Origin: Bacillota bacterium
GTDB taxonomy: Bacteria > Bacillota > Clostridia > Lachnospirales > Lachnospiraceae
Direction: 5' to 3'
Assembly: GCA_023439125.1 (NCBI GenBank)
Contig: JAEXOU010000016.1
Span: forward strand, 62,001-126,000
DNA: 64,000 nucleotides
The notes beneath the pieces are model-generated. The model was not told where the DNA came from, made no database searches, and was given only the letters and a program-made list of their open reading frames with translations. Position 1 is the first letter of the stretch. Each line of letters starts with the position of its first letter. The position numbers and the translations under genes are program-made. Positions 8,839 through 17,071 of this stretch are shown one piece after another.

Positions 8839-10064
8839 TGGGGACAAATCGTAAGGTGAAACGAAAAAAAACCGTTAATTTGGGGTTGCTTTCCTCGATA
8901 TTTGCAATCGTTATTGGGTTACTTGTTGGGTTCATCATTCTGTTAATCAGTAATCCGTCACAAGCAATCGGTGGATTTACGACAATTATAACGGGCGCAC
9001 TATCTGAAGGTATGAAAGGTATTGGCCAGGTATTATATTATGCAACGCCAATTATATGTACAGGTTTAGCAGTTGGATTTGCATTTAAGACAGGGCTATT
9101 TAATATTGGTGCTTCTGGACAATTTACAATGGGTGCATTTGCAGCTGTAACAGTTGGTATTACATGTACTGGATTAGGAAGTATTCATTGGATTGTTGCA
9201 CTATTGGCAGCAGTTATTGCAGGGGCACTTTGGGGTTTAATCCCAGGTATATTAAAAGCAATGGTTAATATCAATGAAGTAATTGCTTGTATTATGACGA
9301 ACTACATTGGTATGTATCTTGTAAACTGGATGATAAAAGATACTCCAGCACTTTTTAACAAGATGGAGAACCGCTCAAATGCAGTCGCTTCCACAGCCAA
9401 CATTCCAAAAGCAGGTTTAGATAAATTATTTAGTGGTTCTTATGTGAATTTAGGTATCGTGATTGCAGTTGGTGCTGCGATTCTAATCTATTTTATTTTG
9501 AATAAGACAACCTTTGGTTATGAACTTAAGGCCGTTGGTTTTAATCGTGATGCAAGTAAATATGCGGGAATTAATGAGAAGAAAAGTATTATGCTTTCTA
9601 TGGCAATCTCTGGTGCGCTTGCTGGACTCGGTGGTGGCTTGTTCTACCTTGCTGGCTCAGGAAAATACATTGAAGTTGTCGATGAATTAGCATCTGCAGG
9701 TTTTGATGGTATCTCAGTTGCATTATTAGGTTTATCTCATCCGCTTGGAATTTTATTAGCTGCAATTTTCATTGCTTATATTACGCAAGGTGGTTTTTAT
9801 CTTCAGTTATTTGAATATTCCAATGAAATTATCGAGATCATTATCGCTGTAATCATTTACTTTAGTGCTTTTTCTATGATCGTACGTACATTTATTACGA
9901 AGAGAACTCATAGAAAGAGAGAAAATGATACAACACACATGCCTGACTCTGCAAGCCCGCAGATACCAACACCACTTCATCAAGCGATTCCAGGAGTAAA
10001 GCCAGGAGCAGATGCAGTTGGTGATTTGAGTGAAACAAATGAGGATGGAGGAGAACAGAAATAA
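8838..10064 (+). CDS. Nucleoside ABC importer permease 1, system 1
   Basis: Membrane subunit of the BMP-dependent importer (branched-chain amino acid/ribose permease superfamily). About nine hydrophobic segments begin at residue 17 (LLSSIFAIVIGLLVGFIILL). The family segment GFAFKTGLFNIGASGQF and the coupling-loop block GFNRDASKYAGINEKKS are clear. A hydrophilic tail of about 50 residues, rich in Pro and acidic residues, follows the last helix. One-base overlaps at both ends show tight translational coupling in the operon. Confidence 0.92.
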   Translation: MGTNRKVKRKKTVNLGLLSSIFAIVIGLLVGFIILLISNPSQAIGGFTTIITGALSEGMKGIGQVLYYATPIICTGLAVGFAFKTGLFNIGASGQFTMGAFAAVTVGITCTGLGSIHWIVALLAAVIAGALWGLIPGILKAMVNINEVIACIMTNYIGMYLVNWMIKDTPALFNKMENRSNAVASTANIPKAGLDKLFSGSYVNLGIVIAVGAAILIYFILNKTTFGYELKAVGFNRDASKYAGINEKKSIMLSMAISGALAGLGGGLFYLAGSGKYIEVVDELASAGFDGISVALLGLSHPLGILLAAIFIAYITQGGFYLQLFEYSNEIIEIIIAVIIYFSAFSMIVRTFITKRTHRKRENDTTHMPDSASPQIPTPLHQAIPGVKPGADAVGDLSETNEDGGEQK

Positions 10065-11017
10065 TGAATGCCTTTTATTTTTTAGTACAGCAAACAATGT
10101 TATTTAGTATTCCTCTATTAATTGTTGCTCTTGGAGGAATGTTTTCAGAGCGAAGCGGTGTTATTAATATTGCACTGGAAGGTATTATGACGATTGGTGC
10201 CTTTACAAGTATATTGTTTATTAATTTATTTCAGGATACTATGTCTGGGCAGCCATTACTTATCCTTGCAATTATAATTGCTGGATTAACAGGTGTTGTA
10301 TTTTCCCTGCTTCACGCTTATGCTTCGATTCATATGAAAGCTGATCAGACAATTTCAGGTACTGCACTTAACTTAGTAGCACCTGCATTTGCAATCTTCA
10401 CAGCAAGACAGATTCAAGGAGTTCAGCAGATTAACTTTAATAATACATTTCGTATTGAAAAAGTACCAGTTCTAGGTGATATTCCGATTATCGGTGAGAT
10501 GTTTTTCCAAAATGCATATCTTACAACGTACATTGGATTTGCTATTCTTATAATTTCAACCATTGTACTGTATAAAACGAGATTTGGATTACGTCTTCGT
10601 GCATGTGGGGAACATCCTCAGGCTGCTGATTCCGTTGGTATTAATGTTTTTAAAATACGTTATGCAGGTGTCATGATTAGTGGTATGTTAGGCGGTATTG
10701 GTGGTTTAGTATTCATAATTCCTACTTCAACTAACTTTAATGCGACAGTTGCAGGTTACGGTTTCTTGGCACTCGCAGTGTTGATTTTTGGACAGTGGAA
10801 ACCTACTAGAATTCTTGGAGCTGCTCTTTTCTTTGGTTTGATGAAGACGATAGCGGCAGCATATTCCGGTATTCCTTTCTTAGCATCTCTAGGAATTCCA
10901 AGCTACTTGTACAAGATGATTCCTTATATTGCTACCTTAGTAGTTTTAGCCTTTACTTCTAAGAATTCACAAGCTCCAAAGGCAGCTGGTGTACCATATG
11001 ATAAAGGTAAGAGATAG
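10064..11017 (+). CDS. Nucleoside ABC importer permease 2, system 1
   Basis: Second membrane subunit, 317 residues, also with about nine transmembrane segments. Motifs shared with BMP-system permeases are MFSERSGVINIALEGIMTI near the N-terminus and GEHPQAADSVGINVFKIRY in the coupling region. It forms the heterodimeric pore with the preceding permease. It is the last gene of the operon; no strong terminator was found before the tyrS promoter at 11104. Confidence 0.92.
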   Translation: MNAFYFLVQQTMLFSIPLLIVALGGMFSERSGVINIALEGIMTIGAFTSILFINLFQDTMSGQPLLILAIIIAGLTGVVFSLLHAYASIHMKADQTISGTALNLVAPAFAIFTARQIQGVQQINFNNTFRIEKVPVLGDIPIIGEMFFQNAYLTTYIGFAILIISTIVLYKTRFGLRLRACGEHPQAADSVGINVFKIRYAGVMISGMLGGIGGLVFIIPTSTNFNATVAGYGFLALAVLIFGQWKPTRILGAALFFGLMKTIAAAYSGIPFLASLGIPSYLYKMIPYIATLVVLAFTSKNSQAPKAAGVPYDKGKR

Positions 11018-11103
11018 AATGTCAACGAACTATGCACAGATATTTTTAATCTGCTTGTATATAACTCTATAATAAGATACGATTATTTTATTGGAAAATT
11101 CGT

Positions 11104-11132
11104 TTGACATATGATATACAAGGTGCTATAAT
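11104..11132 (+). promoter_or_regulatory. Consensus sigma-A promoter of the tyrS leader
   Basis: TTGACA (11104-11109) and TATAAT (11127-11132) with 17 nt between them, a perfect match to consensus, just before the T-box leader. Confidence 0.92.
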
Positions 11133-11138
11133 CAGGAA

Positions 11139-11436
11139 AAATTAAACATCATTCAAAGCAATGAGAAGAAAGAGTAGAAATCTTATGTGAACTTACAGAA
11201 AGTGGCCGGTTGATGAGAGGCGCAAGGAATCTGATTTTGAATACATCTTTGAGCATCACACCGAACAAAGAGATTTAAGTAGGCTGTTGACGGTTCCTGC
11301 ACCCGTTATCGTGCTAGAGTATAACCATACATTGATATGAGTACTTGAAGAGGTTGACTGTGAAAACAGTTAATAAATTGAGGTGGTACCGCGAGAGATT
11401 ATGTCGCCCTCTAGATTATTTCTAGAGGGCTTTTTT
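11139..11436 (+). promoter_or_regulatory. Tyrosine T-box riboswitch leader
   Basis: Senses uncharged tRNA-Tyr and lets transcription enter tyrS when tyrosine is scarce. The hallmark T-box AGGTGGTACCGCG is at 11381-11393. Stem I elements (AGTAGAAATC, GATGAGAGGCGC) lie at about 11170-11225. The codon TAC at 11242-11244, in GAATACATC at the 3' side of stem I, is the probable specifier and reads Tyr, which matches the gene downstream. The terminator is GCCCTCTAGA/TCTAGAGGGC (11406-11430) followed by six T. The T-box would pair with part of this stem to form the antiterminator. Confidence 0.95.
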
Positions 11437-11473
11437 ATATATTAGGAAATTCTTCTGAATTTCCTAATATATA
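11436..11473. repeat. 17-bp perfect hairpin after the T-box terminator
   Basis: 11436-11452 is the exact reverse complement of 11457-11473, with a TTCT loop. It begins inside the terminator T tract. Its core is TTAGGAAATTC. No function is evident. Confidence 0.7.
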
Positions 11474-11579
11474 AAAAATGCTCCGCAGGATGCGCACTAC
11501 GCTACGCTACGGCGCGGAACAAAAGCTGTGCTTGTAAAGTGTTGTTCGTGAGAGTGTGCGAAGCACACTTTTGTTCTGT

Positions 11580-11683
11580 GAATGTCAAAAGTCCTTAACT
11601 TAGAAATTCGACGTCATTTTGCACAAGGGAATTTTAGGAGTATGGGATGACAAATTTAATTCAGAAAAGTACTTTTGACATTT
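11580..11683. repeat. Palindromic MITE-like element, copy B (internally deleted)
   Basis: About 104 bp with the same ends as copy A (AATGTCAAAAGTCCTT and AAGTACTTTTGACATTT) and the CGTCATTTTGC and GGGATGACAAA segments, but the centre is missing. It lies inside the tyrS leader, after the T-box terminator. Outside it, a second imperfect inverted pair (GGAACAAAAGCTGTGCTT near 11516 and its partner near 11694-11713) suggests nested insertions. Confidence 0.7.
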
Positions 11684-11760
11684 GATCACATAAAAGCACA
11701 GCTCATTTTGTTACCTCAAAAACCCCCCTCTCAATTCGCTTTGAAGATAGAAAGGAAAGA

Positions 11761-12972
11761 ATGATGATTACAGCAAAAGAACAGTTAAAGATGATCAAAA
11801 AAGGTGTACTCGATATGCTTAGAGAGGAGGAGTTATTAGAGAAGTTAGAGGAATCTGTAAAGAATAATTGCCCATTGACGATTAAACTTGGCTTGGATCC
11901 AACTGCTCCAGATATTCACCTAGGTCATACAGTAGTATTACGGAAAATCAAACAGATGCAAGACCTTGGTCATAAGGCAGTTATTATTATTGGTGATTTC
12001 ACGGGAAAGATTGGGGACCCAACTGGAAAATCAAAAACAAGAAAACCTTTATCTATGGAGCAGGTTCAAGAGAATGCCTCTACTTACATGGCTCAAATTT
12101 TTAAGGTTTTAAACAAAGATAAGACGGAGGTTCGCTTTAATAGTGAATGGCTGAGTAAATTATGCTTCGAGCAAATTATAACGTTAGCAGCAAATACGAC
12201 AGTCGCTCGTCTTCTAGAACGTGATGATTTTCAAAACCGCTATCGCAATCAAGAGGCCATTGGTTTGCACGAATTCTTTTATCCTCTCATGCAAGGTTAT
12301 GATTCAGTAGAAATCCATGCCGATATTGAGCTTGGTGGAACTGATCAGACATTTAATATATTAATGGGTAGAACATTGCAAAAAGCATATGGTCAACCAC
12401 AACAGGTTGCAATCTTCATGCCAATTCTTGAGGGCTTAGACGGTGTCGAGAAGATGAGTAAAAGCTTAGGAAACTATATTGGTATTAATGAGAAGCCTGA
12501 AGTTATGTTTAAAAAGGTTATGGAGATTCCAGACCACTTAATTATCCGTTACTTTGAATTAGTTACGGATGAACATCCTGATACAATTAATCGATGGAAG
12601 GAGGAACTAGATCAAGGAAGAAATCCAAGAGATATAAAGCTCATTCTAGCAAGAACGATTACGCAATTGTACCATGGTGTGGATGGTTCAAAATGTGGAG
12701 AAGACTACTTTATGACAGTATTTCGTGATGGTGAGATACCAGAGGATATCTTAACAGTACAATTAGACAAGGATATGGATTGCTTACTTGATATTGCTCC
12801 ACTTCTGGTTAAATACAAACTAGTTCCTTCGACGAGTGAATTTCGCCGGCTAATAAAACAAGGAGGAGTGAAACTAAATCGTGAAAAGGTTTTAGATATC
12901 GATTGTATTTTCGTGGAACAAGAAAGTATTCTTCAGATCGGAAAGAAGAAGTTTATTAAATTTGTACGGTAG
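11761..12972 (+). CDS. tyrS: Tyrosyl-tRNA synthetase
   Basis: Class I synthetase that attaches tyrosine to tRNA-Tyr. Visible are the HIGH-type signature as HLGH in PDIHLGHTVVL, the tyrosine-site segment GGTDQTFNILMGR, the KMSKS loop in EKMSKSLGN, and a C-terminal S4 RNA-binding domain (FRRLIKQGGVKLNREKV). At 403 residues it matches the TyrZ-like branch of bacterial TyrRS. An AAAGGAAAG ribosome site precedes the start. Control by the upstream T-box with a Tyr specifier supports the assignment independently of the protein. Confidence 0.97.
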   Translation: MMITAKEQLKMIKKGVLDMLREEELLEKLEESVKNNCPLTIKLGLDPTAPDIHLGHTVVLRKIKQMQDLGHKAVIIIGDFTGKIGDPTGKSKTRKPLSMEQVQENASTYMAQIFKVLNKDKTEVRFNSEWLSKLCFEQIITLAANTTVARLLERDDFQNRYRNQEAIGLHEFFYPLMQGYDSVEIHADIELGGTDQTFNILMGRTLQKAYGQPQQVAIFMPILEGLDGVEKMSKSLGNYIGINEKPEVMFKKVMEIPDHLIIRYFELVTDEHPDTINRWKEELDQGRNPRDIKLILARTITQLYHGVDGSKCGEDYFMTVFRDGEIPEDILTVQLDKDMDCLLDIAPLLVKYKLVPSTSEFRRLIKQGGVKLNREKVLDIDCIFVEQESILQIGKKKFIKFVR

Positions 12973-13080
12973 GTATTATTGAGTTTATTATAGGTAACAA
13001 GGTTATGAATCAGTCGATGATAGCGATGTTGATAAGGATAATAAAAAGATGTAGAAAAGAAAAGAGTCCTACATTAATTA

Positions 13081-13119
13081 ACAGATTCCTTGTAATCACT
13101 CACGATGCAAGGAATCTGT
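13081..13119. repeat. 12-bp perfect inverted repeat after tyrS
   Basis: ACAGATTCCTTG (13081-13092) pairs with CAAGGAATCTGT (13108-13119). No T tract follows on either strand, so it is at best a weak terminator or an RNA-stabilising stem for tyrS. Confidence 0.5.
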
Positions 13120-13164
13120 AAAACGTTCTTCCATAATATACCGTAAAGAAACGTAATTTAATTC

Positions 13165-13193
13165 TTGACAAAATGTCTCGTCCTAAATATAAT
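13165..13193 (+). promoter_or_regulatory. Consensus promoter of the tRNA pair
   Basis: TTGACA (13165-13170), 17 nt, TATAAT (13188-13193), about 25 nt before tRNA-Val: a perfect consensus, as expected for stable RNA genes. Confidence 0.9.
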
Positions 13194-13217
13194 ATTAATG
13201 TACTCGCGAGAGTGCAT

Positions 13218-13290
13218 GGGATCTTAGCTCAGCTGGGAGAGCATCTGCCTTACAAGCAGAGGGTCATAGGTTCGAGCCCTATAGGTCCCA
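13218..13290 (+). tRNA. tRNA-Val (anticodon TAC)
   Basis: A 73-nt cloverleaf: acceptor GGGATCT/AGGTCCC (one G-U), D arm GCTC..GAGC, anticodon stem TCTGC/GCAGA with loop CTTACAA (anticodon TAC), T arm ATAGG-TTCGAGC-CCTAT, discriminator A. The CCA is not encoded. Confidence 0.97.
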
Positions 13291-13303
13291 TTTTAACGCA
13301 TAT

Positions 13304-13377
13304 GGCGAAATAGCTCAGTTGGCTAGAGCACACGGTTCATACCCGTGGTGTCGTGGGTTCAAATCCCTCTTTCGCTA
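13304..13377 (+). tRNA. tRNA-Met, elongator type (anticodon CAT)
   Basis: A 74-nt cloverleaf: acceptor GGCGAAA/TTTCGCT, anticodon stem CACGG/CCGTG with loop TTCATAC (anticodon CAT), T loop TTCAAAT, discriminator A. It lacks the three stacked G-C pairs typical of initiator tRNA and has a paired first base, so elongator Met fits best; tRNA-Ile2 (lysidine type) cannot be fully excluded from sequence. Confidence 0.93.
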
Positions 13378-13383
13378 CTCTTT

Positions 13384-13410
13384 AAGACATGCTTGTGCAT
13401 GTCTTTTTTT
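13384..13410 (+). terminator. Terminator of the tRNA operon
   Basis: AAGACATGC-TTGT-GCATGTCTT stem-loop continuing into a T run, starting 7 nt after tRNA-Met. Confidence 0.92.
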
Positions 13411-13428
13411 GCGCCATAGGATGATGTC

Positions 13429-13615
13429 GGGGGCAAAAGGCCTTAAGATAGAAAACTGAAGTTCGTAGCGATACATAAGGGCCTAAAATACAGGCCCTAA
13501 GTACCGACGACTTCATAACAGTATGCTCCTAAATTATGTTTGTCATCCCATTGTTAGCAAGTTTATTTATGTGCAAAATGACGAATGTAATTATAGAGAA
13601 GTACTTTTGAGACCC
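13429..13615. repeat. Palindromic MITE-like element, copy C (left arm mostly lost)
   Basis: The right half is complete (centre GGGCCT..AGGCCC, GACGACTTC, CTAAATTATGTTTGTCATC, GCAAAATGACGAATG, AAGTACTTTTGAGACC). The left side keeps only a diverged end (GGGGGCAAAAGGCCTT) joined directly to the central GAAGTTCGTA, so the inner left arm is deleted. Confidence 0.75.
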
Positions 13616-13715
13616 TTATTATCGTAATATTAACTTCCTATTACATAAAAATATAATCTATTAAAAAAAAACTGCATATGATACTAGTAAAGACTTTAAA
13701 TGGTGGATTATTTTA

Positions 13716-13949
13716 ATGAAAGCTTGCGAATTTACGGCCTCTATAACAGCAATCGCATGTTTGATTGCTAAGGATAAAGAATGTGATGAAGTTGCATTAT
13801 TAGCAGCTTTTTTTTCGCAATTAGGTGATACACTTGCAACAATGGTAGCATTTGATGAAGCTTGTTGCCCATCTGAAGGAAGCACGGAAGGAAGCACAAA
13901 AGAAAGCACAAAAGAAAGCACGGAAACAACACTTGGAGCTATTGTATAA
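13716..13949 (+). CDS. Small DUF6774-like protein with a Ser-Thr-Glu-Lys repeat tail
   Basis: 77 residues. The core (ACEFTASITAIACLIAKDK, then CDEVALLAAFFSQLGDTLAT) resembles a small Firmicute family that I recall as DUF6774; this was not searched. Residues about 53-70 are a tandem repeat (EGSTEGSTKESTKEST) written in near-identical 12-nt DNA units, suggesting recent slippage. The ribosome site is weak (GTGGATTATTTTA before the ATG), which lowers certainty of the start. The gene sits between two copies of the palindromic element. Function unknown. Confidence 0.65.
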   Translation: MKACEFTASITAIACLIAKDKECDEVALLAAFFSQLGDTLATMVAFDEACCPSEGSTEGSTKESTKESTETTLGAIV

Positions 13950-13954
13950 TTCGA

Positions 13955-14049
13955 TGTATGCTCCTAAATTATGTTTGCTATCCCATTATTAGCAAGTCTA
14001 TTTATGTGCAAAGTGATGAATGAAATGATAGAAAAGTACTTCTGATACC
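13955..14049. repeat. Palindromic MITE-like element, copy D (right half only)
   Basis: Starts at TATGCTCCTAAATTATGTTTG and runs through AGCAAGTC, GTGCAAAGTGATGAATG and AAGTACTTCTGATACC, matching the right half of copy A with more substitutions. No left half is present. Confidence 0.7.
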
Positions 14050-14126
14050 TTAATCATAATTATGGGTATATTATAGTTATTAGTAAAATTCATGCGTTAT
14101 ATAACTAATTATAATAACTAGGTTTA

Positions 14127-14155
14127 TTGCATTAAGCGATTTTTTCGTCTATAAT
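14127..14155 (+). promoter_or_regulatory. Promoter of the second BMP lipoprotein gene
   Basis: TTGCAT (14127-14132), 17 nt, TATAAT (14150-14155). Just downstream the leader contains CTCGTAT (14157-14163) able to pair with ATACGAG (14185-14191), which abuts the GGAGG ribosome site. Confidence 0.75.
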
Positions 14156-14204
14156 TCTCGTATCAAATAATTTATTTATTGATAATACGAGGAGGAAAAT
14201 GGCG

Positions 14205-15338
14205 ATGAAGAAGAAGTTGTTAAGTTTAATGCTTACAGTAGTTCTTGCAGCAAGTGTACTAACAGGATGTGGTTCCAAAGAAGAAAAAAAATCTGAGTCT
14301 ACGCTAGTACCGATAGCTAAGGAAGATATTAAAGTAGGTGTAATTCACATTACAGATCCTGCTGAGGGCTCAGGTTATACATATACTCATGACCTTGGTA
14401 TTCAAGGAATGCAAAAAAACATTGGATTACAAGATAGTCAAATCATCCGTAAGAACAATACAAACGATAGTGATCCAGTTGCTATCCAAACAGCAATTGA
14501 GGAGTGTATTGAAGCAGGATGTAATGTAATCTTTGCTACAAGCTGGGGTTACATGGATACAGTTGAAAAAATGGCAGCAGAATATCCAGATGTAATTTTT
14601 TCACACGGTACAGGTTACAAGAGCAATGGAAAGAACTTTAACAATTACTTTGGAAGAATTTATCAGGCAAGATACCTAACTGGTATTGCAGCTGGTTTAA
14701 AGACAAAATCTAACAAGATTGGTTATGTAGCAGCTTGGGGTAAAGACAACTCCGAAGTAACAGGTGGACTTGATGCATTCGCAATGGGTATTTACTCCGT
14801 AAATCCTGATGCTAAAGTTTATGTTAAAACAACTAATAGCTGGTATGATCCAGAAGGTGAAGCAGCAGCCGCAGAAGCATTACTTGCTTTAGGATGTGAT
14901 GTAATTAGTCAACATTGTGATTCTCCTAACCCAATGACAGCAGCTGAAGCAGCAGGCGCATATGGTGTTGGATATAACTCTGATATGTCAAAGGATGCTC
15001 CAAATGCAGTACTTACATCCGCTATGTGGGATTGGTCAGCATATTATACATCAGCAGTGCAATCTATCATTGATGGTACTTGGGATGCTAGCAACTATTA
15101 CGGCGGTATGGGAGAAGGCTTAATCACAATGGCTCCATTATCAGATCTTTGTGCAGAAGGTACTGCAGAAAAAGTTGAAGAAGCAAAAGCTAAAATCACT
15201 TCTGGTGAATGGGATGTATTTACTGGTGTAATCGAGACAAATGATGGCCAAAAAATTGGCGAAGAAGGTAAATCATTAGATGATGCTACGATTACTGGAA
15301 AGATTAACTGGTACTTCAAGAATGTAGTAGAGCAGTAA
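14205..15338 (+). CDS. BMP-family nucleoside-binding-type lipoprotein, system 2
   Basis: Binding subunit of a second BMP-type ABC importer. The signal peptide ends in VLTGC. The mature protein begins with a charged linker and then DIKVGVIHITDPAEGSGYTY, a version of the family's ligand segment that lacks the DxxFN pattern of system 1. It is also more Trp/Tyr-rich (AMWDWSAYYTSA), suggesting a different ligand. An ATG exists at 14199 but is only 3 nt from GGAGG; the ATG at 14205 has 9-nt spacing and is preferred. A terminator follows, and the ABC genes have their own promoter. Confidence 0.9.
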   Translation: MKKKLLSLMLTVVLAASVLTGCGSKEEKKSESTLVPIAKEDIKVGVIHITDPAEGSGYTYTHDLGIQGMQKNIGLQDSQIIRKNNTNDSDPVAIQTAIEECIEAGCNVIFATSWGYMDTVEKMAAEYPDVIFSHGTGYKSNGKNFNNYFGRIYQARYLTGIAAGLKTKSNKIGYVAAWGKDNSEVTGGLDAFAMGIYSVNPDAKVYVKTTNSWYDPEGEAAAAEALLALGCDVISQHCDSPNPMTAAEAAGAYGVGYNSDMSKDAPNAVLTSAMWDWSAYYTSAVQSIIDGTWDASNYYGGMGEGLITMAPLSDLCAEGTAEKVEEAKAKITSGEWDVFTGVIETNDGQKIGEEGKSLDDATITGKINWYFKNVVEQ

Positions 15339-15367
15339 TTAAATAAGTATTAGTCAAGTGTCTAACA

Positions 15368-15407
15368 GGCATTGCAACGTGGTACATCGAGTTTGCAGTG
15401 CCTTTTT
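15368..15407 (+). terminator. Terminator of BMP gene 2
   Basis: GGCATTGCAA pairs with TTGCAGTGCC (one G-U), followed by TTTTT. Confidence 0.85.
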
Positions 15408-15465
15408 GTTTTTCGATATTGACTGGGTTTTGCGCGAGTTGCAAGATACTTTTGCTCTACACGAA

Positions 15466-15494
15466 TTGACACTTTTTTGTTACTGTAGTATAGT
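15466..15494 (+). promoter_or_regulatory. Promoter of the system 2 ABC genes
   Basis: TTGACA (15466-15471), 17 nt, TATAGT (15489-15494), 42 nt before the ATPase start, so ATPase and permeases can be transcribed separately from their binding protein. Confidence 0.8.
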
Positions 15495-15535
15495 TAATTG
15501 GTAAAAATGGATAATTATATGTTGGAGGAATTCAT

Positions 15536-17071
15536 ATGGATACGGCCAAAACACCAGTGAATGCAATTGAGTGTAAAGGGATAACGAAACGATTTGGATC
15601 AGTTGTGGCAAATGATCATATTGATTTAAGCGTAAAACAGGGTGAAATTTTAGCACTATTAGGTGAGAATGGTTCTGGTAAAACAACATTAATGAATATG
15701 TTGTCAGGAATATATCATCCCGATGAGGGGGTTATCTTTATTAATGGTAACCGAGTAGATATTGAGTCGCCAAATGATGCTCAGAATTTAGGAATTGGTA
15801 TGATTCATCAGCATTTTAAGTTAGTGGAAGTTTTTACTGCCGCACAAAATATTGTGCTTGGGACGAAAGAAAAGCTGGAAACTGCAAAGGTAATGCAAGA
15901 GAAAATCATCTCGATCTGTGATAAGTTTGGTCTTGAAGTTGACTCCAATAAAAAAGTTTATGATATGTCTGTTAGTGAAAAGCAGACAGTGGAAATATTA
16001 AAAGTTCTTTACCGTGGGGCAAAAATACTTATTTTAGATGAACCAACAGCAGTTCTTACACCTCAGGAAACACAAAAATTGTTTGCAATCTTACGAAGAA
16101 TGAAAGAACAGGGGAACTCTATTATTATTATTACTCATAAATTAAATGAAGTTCTTGAAATCAGTGATCGTGTTACTATTTTAAGGAAAGGAAAGAGTAT
16201 TGATACAGTAATCACAGCAGATTGTGATGTCTCTTCCCTCACAGAACTGATGGTAGGACGTGCGGTTAACTTAGAAATTGATCGACCAGAAAATGAGGAA
16301 AAACAAGCAATCTTAAAATGCGTTGACTTAACGATTGACTCCTTAGATGGAACTAGGGGTATTGAGGATGTTAACTTTGAGATTCGTACAGGTGAGATAC
16401 TAGGGATCGCAGGTGTTGCGGGCAGTGGACAAAAGGAATTATGTGAAGGAATCGCCGGTCTATTACCTGTTAAGAAAGGTGCAATTCTTTATAAAAAAGA
16501 GAATATTGTTGGAAAAAAACCATTGGAAATCATTAATCTTGGAATCAGTATGAGCTTTGTTCCAGAAGATCGTCTTGGAATGGGTCTAGTTGCTTCCATG
16601 GGAATGACGGATAATGTATTACTAAAGAGTTACAATAAAGGTCGTGGGCCATTTGTCGATCGTAAACCAGCAAAGATATTAGCTCAGAAACTAGTAAAAA
16701 AATTAGACATCATTACACCATCGATTGACACCCCGGTACGATTGATGTCGGGTGGAAATGTACAAAAAGTTTTATTAGGTCGTGAAATTGAATCGAGTCC
16801 AAATGTCTTAATTACAGCTTACCCAGTGCGTGGCCTTGATATTAATTCCTCCTATACAATTTATAATTTATTAAATGAGCAAAAGATGAAAAATGTCGCA
16901 GTTATTTTCGTTGGAGAGGATCTCGATGTGTTGCTTGAGCTTTGTGACAATATTATGGTAATGTGTCATGGAAAAGTGACAGGGATTGTTAATGCTAGAA
17001 AGGCAACAAAGGAGCAATTAGGAATGCTAATGACTGGACAAGAAGTTAAGGAGGTTGCAAAAGATGAGTAG
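15536..17071 (+). CDS. ABC importer ATPase (two NBDs), system 2
   Basis: A 511-residue tandem-NBD ATPase of the nucleoside/sugar importer class, paralogous to the gene at 7309. NBD1 has Walker A GENGSGKT and Walker B ILILDEPTA. NBD2 has GVAGSGQKE in place of a P-loop, signature MSGGNVQK, and ITAYPVRGLD where Walker B should be, so it is more degenerate than in system 1 and probably does not hydrolyse ATP. A GGAGG site precedes the ATG. It overlaps the next gene by 8 nt. Confidence 0.92.
   Translation: MDTAKTPVNAIECKGITKRFGSVVANDHIDLSVKQGEILALLGENGSGKTTLMNMLSGIYHPDEGVIFINGNRVDIESPNDAQNLGIGMIHQHFKLVEVFTAAQNIVLGTKEKLETAKVMQEKIISICDKFGLEVDSNKKVYDMSVSEKQTVEILKVLYRGAKILILDEPTAVLTPQETQKLFAILRRMKEQGNSIIIITHKLNEVLEISDRVTILRKGKSIDTVITADCDVSSLTELMVGRAVNLEIDRPENEEKQAILKCVDLTIDSLDGTRGIEDVNFEIRTGEILGIAGVAGSGQKELCEGIAGLLPVKKGAILYKKENIVGKKPLEIINLGISMSFVPEDRLGMGLVASMGMTDNVLLKSYNKGRGPFVDRKPAKILAQKLVKKLDIITPSIDTPVRLMSGGNVQKVLLGREIESSPNVLITAYPVRGLDINSSYTIYNLLNEQKMKNVAVIFVGEDLDVLLELCDNIMVMCHGKVTGIVNARKATKEQLGMLMTGQEVKEVAKDE

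Noticed and set aside
13661..13921. Minus-strand frame overlapping the small DUF6774-like gene
   Set aside because: Antisense to a frame with family-like sequence; its repeats are just the complement of the 12-nt tandem units.
4888..14049. CRISPR array considered for the repeated segments
   Set aside because: Copies are far apart, over 90 bp long, palindromic and variable in content; no regular spacers.
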